Below, in pieces: positions 5,836 through 10,817 of a DNA stretch of 10,817 nt. A program made the translations under genes and the position numbers. The first letter of the stretch is position 1, and the number at the start of each line of letters is the position of its first letter. The DNA comes from Candidatus Zixiibacteriota bacterium (GTDB lineage Bacteria > Zixibacteria > MSB-5A5 > UBA10806): positions 1 through 10,817 of the forward strand of contig DOTU01000300.1 in assembly GCA_003520965.1 (NCBI GenBank), written 5' to 3'. The notes below the pieces were generated by a model. It saw nothing but the letters and a program-made list of their open reading frames with translations. It was not told the origin of the DNA and did no database searches.

Positions 5836-6390
5836 TTATTTGGCCGTTGGAGATTTTTTCTTCTTAACTACTTTTGTCTCTTTATGAGCCTCTTTCTTTT
5901 CGGGTTTGGGCTTTTTCTCTTTTCTCTCTTTTTTCTCTTTTTTCGGTTTGGCTTCTTTCTTTGGGGCCTTACCTTCTTCTGCCTTACCCTCTTCTTTTTC
6001 CTTGCCCTTTTTCTTGGGTTCCTCGACTACTTTCTTTTCGATATTGAGCTCAACAACGCACAGCGAGGCGCCATCACCAAGTCTGCGACCGAAAAAGGCA
6101 CGTTTGGTGTAACCGCCCTTAATATCCTTAAGCTCGGGGACAATCTCGGTAAATAGTTTGGTTACGGCGGCATCATCTCTCAAAGCCGCGAAGACCTGTC
6201 GACGAGCATGAAGATCACCACGCTTGGCAAGGGTAACGAGTTTATCGACTTTACCCTGCAAAACCTTGGCCCGGGCCGTCGTGGTTTTAATCTTTCCGAC
6301 CAAAATGAGAGAGGTCGCCATATTGGATAGCATAGCATGCCGGTGAGCAGGCTTGACGCCCAGTTTCCTTACTTTTCTTCCATGTCGCAT
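5836..6390 (-). CDS. rplQ: 50S ribosomal protein L17 with long Lys/Glu-rich C-terminal tail
   Basis: L17 binds 23S rRNA near the exit region of the large subunit. The core occupies residues 1 to about 120, beginning with the diagnostic MRHGRKVRKLG and continuing through the HRHAMLSNMATSLI helix to the YTKRAFFGRRLGDGA segment and the final strand CVVELNIEKK. Beyond the core is a 63-residue tail (122-184) containing 27 lysines and 14 glutamates, with prolines and alanines. It is low-complexity and probably disordered. Most bacterial L17 proteins stop near 120-130 residues; lysine-rich tails are known in some lineages. The ATG abuts the rpoA stop directly (TAAATG), and an AAGG about 9 bases upstream, within rpoA, can serve as the ribosome binding site. 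It is the last gene of its operon. Confidence 0.97.
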   Translation of the reverse strand: MRHGRKVRKLGVKPAHRHAMLSNMATSLILVGKIKTTTARAKVLQGKVDKLVTLAKRGDLHARRQVFAALRDDAAVTKLFTEIVPELKDIKGGYTKRAFFGRRLGDGASLCVVELNIEKKVVEEPKKKGKEKEEGKAEEGKAPKKEAKPKKEKKERKEKKPKPEKKEAHKETKVVKKKKSPTAK

Positions 6391-7383
6391 TTATATAGCC
6401 TTCACTTCTTCCGTTTCTTTGTACTTATCGACATCCATGCCAAACGACAAGCCCAGCTCGCCCAAGATGGCGTTAAGCTCGTTAAGCGATTTGCGTCCGA
6501 AATTACGATACTTCAACATCTCCTGCTCGGTTTTACGCACCAGATCTTCAAGGGTAATGATATTGGCCGCATGAAGACAATTGGATGAGCGTACTGATAG
6601 CTCCAACTCATCGACCCGCATCTTAAGCAGATTGCGAATCCTCATGACCTCCTCGTCAACCTTCTCTTCCTCAACCATCTCCATTTCCTGATCAACTTTG
6701 GCAAATATGTTGAGGTGATCCTTGATAAGCCTGGCGGCAAAAGTCAGGCCTTCCTCGGGGCTGATGGTCGAATCGGACCAGATTTCGAGGGTTAGCTTAT
6801 CGTAGTCAGTTCTCTGCCCAACGCGGGTATCTTCAACAGCATAATTGACCTTGATAACCGGCGAAAATCTGGTGTCGAGATAAATCGTACCTGCTGGTTG
6901 ACCGACCTTTCTATTCAGATCGGCCGTAATGAAGCCGCGGCCGGATTCGACATCCAGTTCCATGCGAAATTTGATATCGTCATTTAAAGTCACCAGATGC
7001 AGTTCGGGATTGACGATTTCAATCGAGGGATCGGCTTCGATATCGCGCGCTTTATAATCGCCCTTGGAATTGGCAGTAAGAACAATAGTCTTTGCTTCAT
7101 CACCCAAAAGCTTGATTTTAAGCTTTTTGATATTCAAGACGATCTCAGTCAGATCTTCCAAAACGCCTGGGATGGTCGAAAATTCATGCAATATTCCGTT
7201 AATTCTAACCGCAGTAACAGCCGCGCCCTGAATCGAGGAGAGCAACACTCGTCGGAACGCCGTGCCAAGGGTATGCCCAAAGCCTCGTTCGAGCGGCTCG
7301 ATGGTGAATCGGCCATAGCTCGAGGTTGCGGTTTTCTCATCGAGAACCACCTCTTTGGGCATCTGCATACTTTTCCACTTCAT
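6391..7383 (-). CDS. rpoA: DNA-directed RNA polymerase subunit alpha
   Basis: Alpha dimerises to start assembly of RNA polymerase and contacts promoter UP elements and activators. The 330-residue protein has the N-terminal assembly domain at about 1-235, with the dimerisation segment GFGHTLGTAFRRVLLSSIQG at 34-53. An acidic linker (DQEMEMVEEEKVDEE) follows at about 231-245, and the C-terminal DNA-binding domain is at about 258-315. R265 and N268 in LSVRSSNCL fall at the same numbers as the key UP-element-binding residues of E. coli alpha, so this function should be intact. The ATG at 7383 was chosen because a GGGAGG site lies nine bases upstream. The frame continues upstream into rpsD without a family match, so the longer version is rejected. 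It lies between rpsD and rplQ as in most bacteria. Confidence 0.98.
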   Translation of the reverse strand: MKWKSMQMPKEVVLDEKTATSSYGRFTIEPLERGFGHTLGTAFRRVLLSSIQGAAVTAVRINGILHEFSTIPGVLEDLTEIVLNIKKLKIKLLGDEAKTIVLTANSKGDYKARDIEADPSIEIVNPELHLVTLNDDIKFRMELDVESGRGFITADLNRKVGQPAGTIYLDTRFSPVIKVNYAVEDTRVGQRTDYDKLTLEIWSDSTISPEEGLTFAARLIKDHLNIFAKVDQEMEMVEEEKVDEEVMRIRNLLKMRVDELELSVRSSNCLHAANIITLEDLVRKTEQEMLKYRNFGRKSLNELNAILGELGLSFGMDVDKYKETEEVKAI

Positions 7384-7392
7384 TCTAACACG

Positions 7393-7398
7393 CCTCCC
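7393..7398 (-). promoter_or_regulatory. Ribosome binding site of rpoA
   Basis: GGGAGG on the minus strand stands nine bases before the ATG at 7383, in the 25-base gap after the rpsD stop. It decides the rpoA start, since the reading frame itself remains open for another 55 codons upstream. Confidence 0.85.
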
Positions 7399-7408
7399 GT
7401 AGTTTGCT

Positions 7409-8038
7409 CTACTTGGAATATAGTTCGACAACCATTTGCTCTTGAACGGTAGTCGGAATGTCAAGTCTCTTCGGCCGCTCCAAAAGCTCGCCTTCCATTT
7501 TAGCCTTATCGAGACGCAGCCAGGGAAGTTCGAAGCCCTTGCCGGCATCTTTAAGCGCCAAATGAATTAAATCTATATTGCGACTCTTCTCGCGCACCTT
7601 AATAATGTCTCCCGGCTTAACCTGGAACGACGGGATATCAACAATCCGATCGTTAACTGTAAAATGCCGATGCAGCACCAATTGCCGAGCCGCTTTCCTG
7701 GAAGGTGCAAAACCCAGGCGGTAGGAGATATTATCCAAACGGCACTCCAGCAACACCAAGAGGTTCTCGCCAGTAATGCCTTTTTGGCGCGAAGCTTTTT
7801 CAAAATAACCGTGGAACTGCCGCTCAAGAATACCATAGATGCGGCGAATTTTCTGTTTTTCGCGAAGCTGGAAGCCGTACTCGGAACCTTTTCTACGACC
7901 GCTCTGGCCATGCTGACCCGGAGCGTATCCACGTCTCTCGATAGCGCATTTATCTGTCAAGCAGCGGCTGCCTTTAAGGAAAAGCTTCATGCCTTCGCGG
8001 CGACATTGCCTGCAGCTTGCATCTGTATATCTTGCCAT
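7409..8038 (-). CDS. rpsD: 30S ribosomal protein S4, zinc-binding form
   Basis: S4 is a primary 16S rRNA-binding protein that starts small-subunit assembly and often acts as translational repressor of the alpha operon. It has 209 residues. The N-terminal zinc site is complete: C9, C12, C26 and C31 (C-x2-C and C-x4-C), as in the Thermus protein and unlike E. coli S4. The S4 RNA-binding domain follows at about 96-160, with LECRLDNISYRLGFAPSRKAAR and the VNDRIVDIPSFQVKPGD loop. Some bacteria carry a zinc-free paralogue for zinc limitation; none is seen here. The ATG is preceded by an AGGGG site in the 14-base gap after rpsK. Confidence 0.98.
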   Translation of the reverse strand: MARYTDASCRQCRREGMKLFLKGSRCLTDKCAIERRGYAPGQHGQSGRRKGSEYGFQLREKQKIRRIYGILERQFHGYFEKASRQKGITGENLLVLLECRLDNISYRLGFAPSRKAARQLVLHRHFTVNDRIVDIPSFQVKPGDIIKVREKSRNIDLIHLALKDAGKGFELPWLRLDKAKMEGELLERPKRLDIPTTVQEQMVVELYSK

Positions 8039-8052
8039 ATTCTCTTGCCCCT

Positions 8053-8460
8053 TTAGACTCTACGCCGTTTCGGTGGACGGCAACCGTTATGAGGGATGGG
8101 GGTAACGTCGCGTATGGCAGTGATCTCAAGACCTGCGGCCTGCAAGGATCTGATAGCAGCCTCGCGTCCGGCCCCCGGCCCTTTGACCCAAACCTCGATC
8201 CGTTTCAGGCCCTGTTCAATTGCTTCGCGAGCCGCCGACTGGGCCGCCATCTGCGCGGCAAAGGGGGTCGACTTCTTGGAGCCTTTGAAACCGGATTTGC
8301 CCGATGTCGACCAAGAGATGACGTTTCCCCTGGTGTCACAAATCGAGATAATCGTATTGTTAAAGGTAGATTTGATATGGGCAACGCCTACCGATTCGAC
8401 CTTTTGCCCTTTCTTCTTCCCTTTTTTCTTCTTTACTACCTGCTGTTGTTGTTCTGCCAA
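8053..8460 (-). CDS. rpsK: 30S ribosomal protein S11 (TTG start)
   Basis: S11 lies in the platform of the small subunit and contacts the 690 loop of 16S rRNA. The 135-residue protein has the conserved HIKSTFNNTIISICDTRGNVI segment (28-48 in the count from the initiator) and ends in the invariant HNGCRPPKRRRV. The N-terminus carries an extra basic Gln- and Lys-rich stretch before the core. The initiator is TTG at 8460. It is immediately preceded in frame by TAA, and there is no other start codon before the core, so TTG is forced. A GGATGGAG sequence just upstream provides the ribosome binding site. It lies between rpsM and rpsD as usual. Confidence 0.97.
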   Translation of the reverse strand: MAEQQQQVVKKKKGKKKGQKVESVGVAHIKSTFNNTIISICDTRGNVISWSTSGKSGFKGSKKSTPFAAQMAAQSAAREAIEQGLKRIEVWVKGPGAGREAAIRSLQAAGLEITAIRDVTPIPHNGCRPPKRRRV

Positions 8461-8488
8461 TTACTCCATCCTTATATTATCAAGTTAA

Positions 8489-8866
8489 TTATTCTGCTGC
8501 TTTAGCTTTTCTTCCAACGGTTTTTCTGGGACCTTTACGGGTTCGGGAATTGGTCTTGGTACGTTGACCACGAACCGGAAGTCCCCTTCGATGCCGCAGG
8601 CCGCGATAGGAACCGATATCGATCAACCGCTTGATATTCATATTGATTTCAGTGCGGAGAGCGCCCTCGACTTTGAATTCTTGTTCGATAATAGTCCGAA
8701 TCTTGGATATATGTTCTTCAGTTAGATCCTTGACTCGGATATCGGGGCTGACGCCAGCCTTTTTCAGAATTTTCTGGGCCGATGTCAAACCGATGCCGTA
8801 GATGTAGGGCAGGGCCGCCTCAACTCTTTTATCACGCGGCAGGTCTATGCCAGCGATACGTGCCAA
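8489..8866 (-). CDS. rpsM: 30S ribosomal protein S13 (TTG start)
   Basis: S13 sits in the head of the small subunit, contacting the P-site tRNA and forming inter-subunit bridges with L5. The 125-residue protein begins ARIAGIDLPRDKRVE after the initiator, has the helix-two-turn-helix core with YIYGIGLTSAQKIL (21-34), and ends in the conserved basic tail with GLRHRRGLPVRGQRTKTNSRTRK spread over 89-111. The start is TTG at 8866. The upstream frame closes at TAA five codons earlier with no ATG or GTG, and a strong AGGAGG stands five bases before it. The protein is of standard length. Confidence 0.98.
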   Translation of the reverse strand: MARIAGIDLPRDKRVEAALPYIYGIGLTSAQKILKKAGVSPDIRVKDLTEEHISKIRTIIEQEFKVEGALRTEINMNIKRLIDIGSYRGLRHRRGLPVRGQRTKTNSRTRKGPRKTVGRKAKAAE

Positions 8867-8871
8867 AAAAA

Positions 8872-8877
8872 CCTCCT
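8872..8877 (-). promoter_or_regulatory. Ribosome binding site of rpsM
   Basis: A perfect AGGAGG on the minus strand, five bases before the TTG initiator. It lies next to the rpmJ stop codon (TAAAAGGAGG). It supports the non-ATG start of rpsM. Confidence 0.85.
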
Positions 8878-8878
8878 T

Positions 8879-8992
8879 TTATCCCTGACGCTGCTTATGC
8901 TTGGGATTGGAACAGATAACTCTGACCACGCCCTTGCGCCTGACAATCTTGCATTTCTCACAACGGATTTTTACGCTCGAACGAACTTTCAT
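8879..8992 (-). CDS. rpmJ: 50S ribosomal protein L36, zinc-binding form
   Basis: A 37-residue protein of the large subunit, too short for most gene finders. Translation from the ATG at 8992 gives MKVRSSVKIRCEKCKIVRRK and then a C-terminal part ending in CSNPKHKQRQG. The zinc ligands C11, C14, C27 and H32 are all present, so this is the C+ form. A GGAG six bases before the ATG is its ribosome binding site. It lies between infA and rpsM, the standard order. Confidence 0.97.
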   Translation of the reverse strand: MKVRSSVKIRCEKCKIVRRKGVVRVICSNPKHKQRQG

Positions 8993-9008
8993 TTTATCTC
9001 CGTTTTAA

Positions 9009-9227
9009 CTACTTATGCCGGTAAATTATCCGGCCTCTATTCAAATCGTATGGTGACAACTCCAGCGTCACCTTGTCACCGGGCAAAATCTTGATAAAAT
9101 GCATCCTCATCTTGCCCGAAATATGTGCCAATACTTGATGCCCATTATCGAGCTCTACCCTGAACATTGCATTAGGAAGCGGCTCGATTACCTTTCCTTC
9201 AACCTCTATTACGTCTTCTTTCGCCAT
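9009..9227 (-). CDS. infA: Translation initiation factor IF-1
   Basis: A 72-residue OB-fold (S1-like) protein that binds the A site of the small subunit during initiation. It begins MAKEDVIEVEGKVIEPLPNA and carries the conserved GHQVLAHISGKMRMHFIKILPGD core in 29-51 and the C-terminal LSPYDLNRGRIIYRHK. Length and sequence are typical. Its ATG lies one base after the map stop (TAGTATG), with an AAGG at the end of map as a likely ribosome binding site. Confidence 0.98.
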   Translation of the reverse strand: MAKEDVIEVEGKVIEPLPNAMFRVELDNGHQVLAHISGKMRMHFIKILPGDKVTLELSPYDLNRGRIIYRHK

Positions 9228-9228
9228 A

Positions 9229-9978
9229 CTACCTTACGGTTAATATCTCCGGGCCATTGGCCGTTATCGCCACCGTATGCTCGAAATGAGCCGAATTGGC
9301 GCCGTCCGCGGTAACTATTGTCCAGCCATCGGGCAGGAGCCGGATATCAAAACCTCCTGCGTTTATCATCGGTTCGATGGCCACGACCAGGCCCTCTTTA
9401 AGCTCTATTCCGGTGCCAGGCTTGCCGTAATTTGGAACTTGCGGTTCCTCATGCATCTTTCGCCCGATTCCGTGTCCTACCAAGTCTCTCACCACCGAAA
9501 ATCCCTTATCTTCCACAAAATTCTGGATGGCTGCTGATACGTCTCCCAGATAATTGCCAACCAGGCATTTCTCAATCCCCTTTTTAAGGGAGCTTTCAGT
9601 TACCTCCAGAAGCCGCTGGTCCTCGGGGCTTATTTCACCCACCCCAAAGCTTCGAGCAGCATCGCCGTAGTAACCATCCAAGATAGAGCCAACGTCAACG
9701 CTTACTATCTGGCCCTCAACCAATTTACGTTCACCGGGGATGCCATGCACAACTTCATCGTCGATGGAGACGCAGATGTGCGCCGGAAAGCCCTGGTAAC
9801 CGAGGAAGGCCGGTCGCGCGCCGATTCTTTTAAAATACTCGGCGGCCAGCTTATCCAGTGTTTTGGTGGTGACACCGGGTTTTATGTTTTCAGAGATCAA
9901 ATCCAGGACCTCGGCAACGATCCTGCCCGCCTTGCGCATTTTTTCAATTTCGCGCGGCGACTTAAATTGAATCATCAC
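9229..9978 (-). CDS. map: Methionine aminopeptidase, type I
   Basis: A cytosolic metalloprotease that removes the initiator methionine from nascent proteins. The pita-bread fold is complete in 249 residues. The metal ligands are D95 (VDVGS), D106 (YGDAAR), H169 (VGHGIGR), E202 (AIEPM) and E233 (AHFEHT), and H79 in VVHGIP is the conserved substrate-contacting histidine. The set matches E. coli MetAP with an offset of about two. There is no N-terminal zinc-finger or SH3-like extension and no type II insertion. The start is ambiguous. A GTG at 9978 directly abuts the adk stop and is followed at once by an ATG at 9975, giving 249 or 248 residues; ATG is perhaps the more natural choice. It lies in the common adk-map-infA order. 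Confidence 0.97.
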   Translation of the reverse strand: MMIQFKSPREIEKMRKAGRIVAEVLDLISENIKPGVTTKTLDKLAAEYFKRIGARPAFLGYQGFPAHICVSIDDEVVHGIPGERKLVEGQIVSVDVGSILDGYYGDAARSFGVGEISPEDQRLLEVTESSLKKGIEKCLVGNYLGDVSAAIQNFVEDKGFSVVRDLVGHGIGRKMHEEPQVPNYGKPGTGIELKEGLVVAIEPMINAGGFDIRLLPDGWTIVTADGANSAHFEHTVAITANGPEILTVR

Positions 9979-10620
9979 TCAACCGGCAACGGCTTTAGCA
10001 ATGGAGTCGAAGACTTCGTCGCAATTTCTGTTGCCATCGATTTCAGCCATAAGCCCTTTTGAGCGATAAAAATCTTCGATCGGCTTTGTCTTTTGACGGT
10101 AAACCTTAAGCCGGTTCTCTATTATATCGGCGGCGTCATCCGACCGCCTGTAAAGCTCTCCTCCGCAAACATCGCATTTATCGGAAATTTTAGGCGGCCT
10201 GATTTGCATATTGTAATCAGTGCCGCAATTATCACACAGCACGCGGGATTTCAACCTATTGACAATGACCTCGTCGGGAACATTGAGGTTGATCACCTTG
10301 GAAATGCTCATACCAAGATCCCGTAGCATCCGATCCAGACCCTCAGCCTGAGCCGTAGTTCTGGGGAAACCATCAAATATAAACCCTTTGTTACCTTTAG
10401 TCAAGAGTTCCTCTTTAATGATTCCCAGAATAATATCGTCCGGCACTAAATTGCCTGCATCCATGAATATTTTTGCCTTTCGGCCCATCTCCGTATTTTC
10501 CTTGATTGCATCGCGCAGGATATCACCGGTAGAAATATGCTCCGCACCGAATCTCTGCGCCAGCCTCTTCGCCTGGGTTCCCTTGCCTGTACCGGGTGCC
10601 CCCAAGAAGATGACCTGCAT
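9979..10620 (-). CDS. adk: Adenylate kinase, long form with zinc-binding lid
   Basis: This enzyme catalyses 2 ADP to ATP plus AMP and balances adenine nucleotide pools. In 213 residues it shows the Walker A loop GAPGTGKGT (7-15), the NMP-binding STGDILRDAI region (30-39), the DGFPRT motif (83-88), and a LID domain with four cysteines, C129, C132, C149 and C152, in C-x2-C-x16-C-x2-C spacing. This is the zinc-containing LID as in Gram-positive and many other bacteria; E. coli Adk lacks it. The DDAADIIENRLKVY motif follows at 161-174. The ATG overlaps the secY stop by one base (TGATG), which suggests coupled translation. Confidence 0.98.
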   Translation of the reverse strand: MQVIFLGAPGTGKGTQAKRLAQRFGAEHISTGDILRDAIKENTEMGRKAKIFMDAGNLVPDDIILGIIKEELLTKGNKGFIFDGFPRTTAQAEGLDRMLRDLGMSISKVINLNVPDEVIVNRLKSRVLCDNCGTDYNMQIRPPKISDKCDVCGGELYRRSDDAADIIENRLKVYRQKTKPIEDFYRSKGLMAEIDGNRNCDEVFDSIAKAVAG

Positions 10621-10817
10621 CAGCTATAACGCCCTTTCAATCGCCCCTTCTTAATAAACCCGTCGTAATGTCTCATCAATAAGTGCGACTCAATCTGCTG
10701 TAAAGTATCGAGCGCCACGCCAACCACAATCAGAAGCCCAGTACCACCAAAGTAGAACTGAACATCCGCCATCCGCGACATAATGTTAGGCAGAATAGCA
10801 ATAATCGCAAAGAATAT
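10620..10817 (-). CDS. secY: Preprotein translocase subunit SecY, C-terminal end (5' part outside the window)
   Basis: This is the last 65 codons of the gene for the channel-forming subunit of the SecYEG translocon in the inner membrane. The fragment includes the final transmembrane helix region, with FYFGGTGLLIVVGVALDTLQ, followed by the cytosolic tail QIESHLLMRHYDGFIKKG and a terminal basic stretch ending RLKGRYS. This tail is highly characteristic of bacterial SecY and is the part that contacts the ribosome and SecA. The TGA stop shares its last base with the adk ATG. The position directly upstream of adk and map is the usual one. Confidence 0.96.
   Translation of the reverse strand: MFFAIIAILPNIMSRMADVQFYFGGTGLLIVVGVALDTLQQIESHLLMRHYDGFIKKGRLKGRYS

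Noticed and set aside
5884..6156. Plus-strand Phe/Leu-rich frame resembling a membrane protein
   Set aside because: It is the complement of the lysine-rich L17 tail (AAA/AAG read backwards gives TTT/CTT), so the hydrophobicity is an artefact.
6997..7452. Plus-strand frame of 151 codons opposite rpoA
   Set aside because: It is a shadow of rpoA, with no recognisable product and no ribosome binding site noticed.
7384..7548. N-terminal extension of RpoA by 55 residues
   Set aside because: It overlaps the end of rpsD in another frame and has no family counterpart. A GGGAGG site nine bases before 7383 fixes the shorter start.

Overview
The window is bacterial chromosome of moderate GC with dense, operonic coding. 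The gene order secY-adk-map-infA-rpmJ-rpsM-rpsK-rpsD-rpoA-rplQ is the classical end of the spc/alpha ribosomal-protein region, and it runs on the minus strand from 10817 down to 5836. Phylum cannot be fixed from the sequence alone. The zinc-binding S4 and L36, a Lys/Glu-rich tail on L17, TTG start codons for S11 and S13, and a microcompartment gene would fit an uncultured candidate-phylum lineage (for example of the FCB type), but that placement is only inference.

Layout from left to right: the C-terminal half of a class A penicillin-binding protein (PBP1A-like) on the plus strand (1-900); a 260-base convergent intergenic region holding an elaborate inverted-repeat structure that folds into a four-way junction (984-1144); then an all-minus block. 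Read in its transcription direction (right to left), that block holds the spc/alpha genes ending in a rho-independent terminator at 5764-5791, followed by a second operon with its own, apparently leaderless, promoter: deoB-cdd-EutN/CcmL shell gene-deoC-deoA, and finally a GNAT acetyltransferase.

The second operon is the most interesting part. It encodes a complete route from pyrimidine deoxyribonucleosides to central metabolism: Cdd deaminates deoxycytidine, DeoA releases the base as deoxyribose 1-phosphate, DeoB converts this to deoxyribose 5-phosphate, and DeoC splits it into glyceraldehyde 3-phosphate and acetaldehyde. A bacterial microcompartment (BMC) vertex protein sits between cdd and deoC with overlapping reading frames. 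DeoC carries a roughly 60-residue N-terminal extension that starts with an amphipathic helix of the encapsulation-peptide kind and continues with a C-x2-C-x2-C motif. Together these suggest that the acetaldehyde-forming step takes place in a protein-shelled organelle, a deoxyribonucleoside metabolosome. The shell hexamers, aldehyde dehydrogenase and phosphotransacylase that such an organelle needs are not in this window and would have to be encoded elsewhere.

No tRNA, rRNA, CRISPR array, insertion sequence or phage gene was seen.
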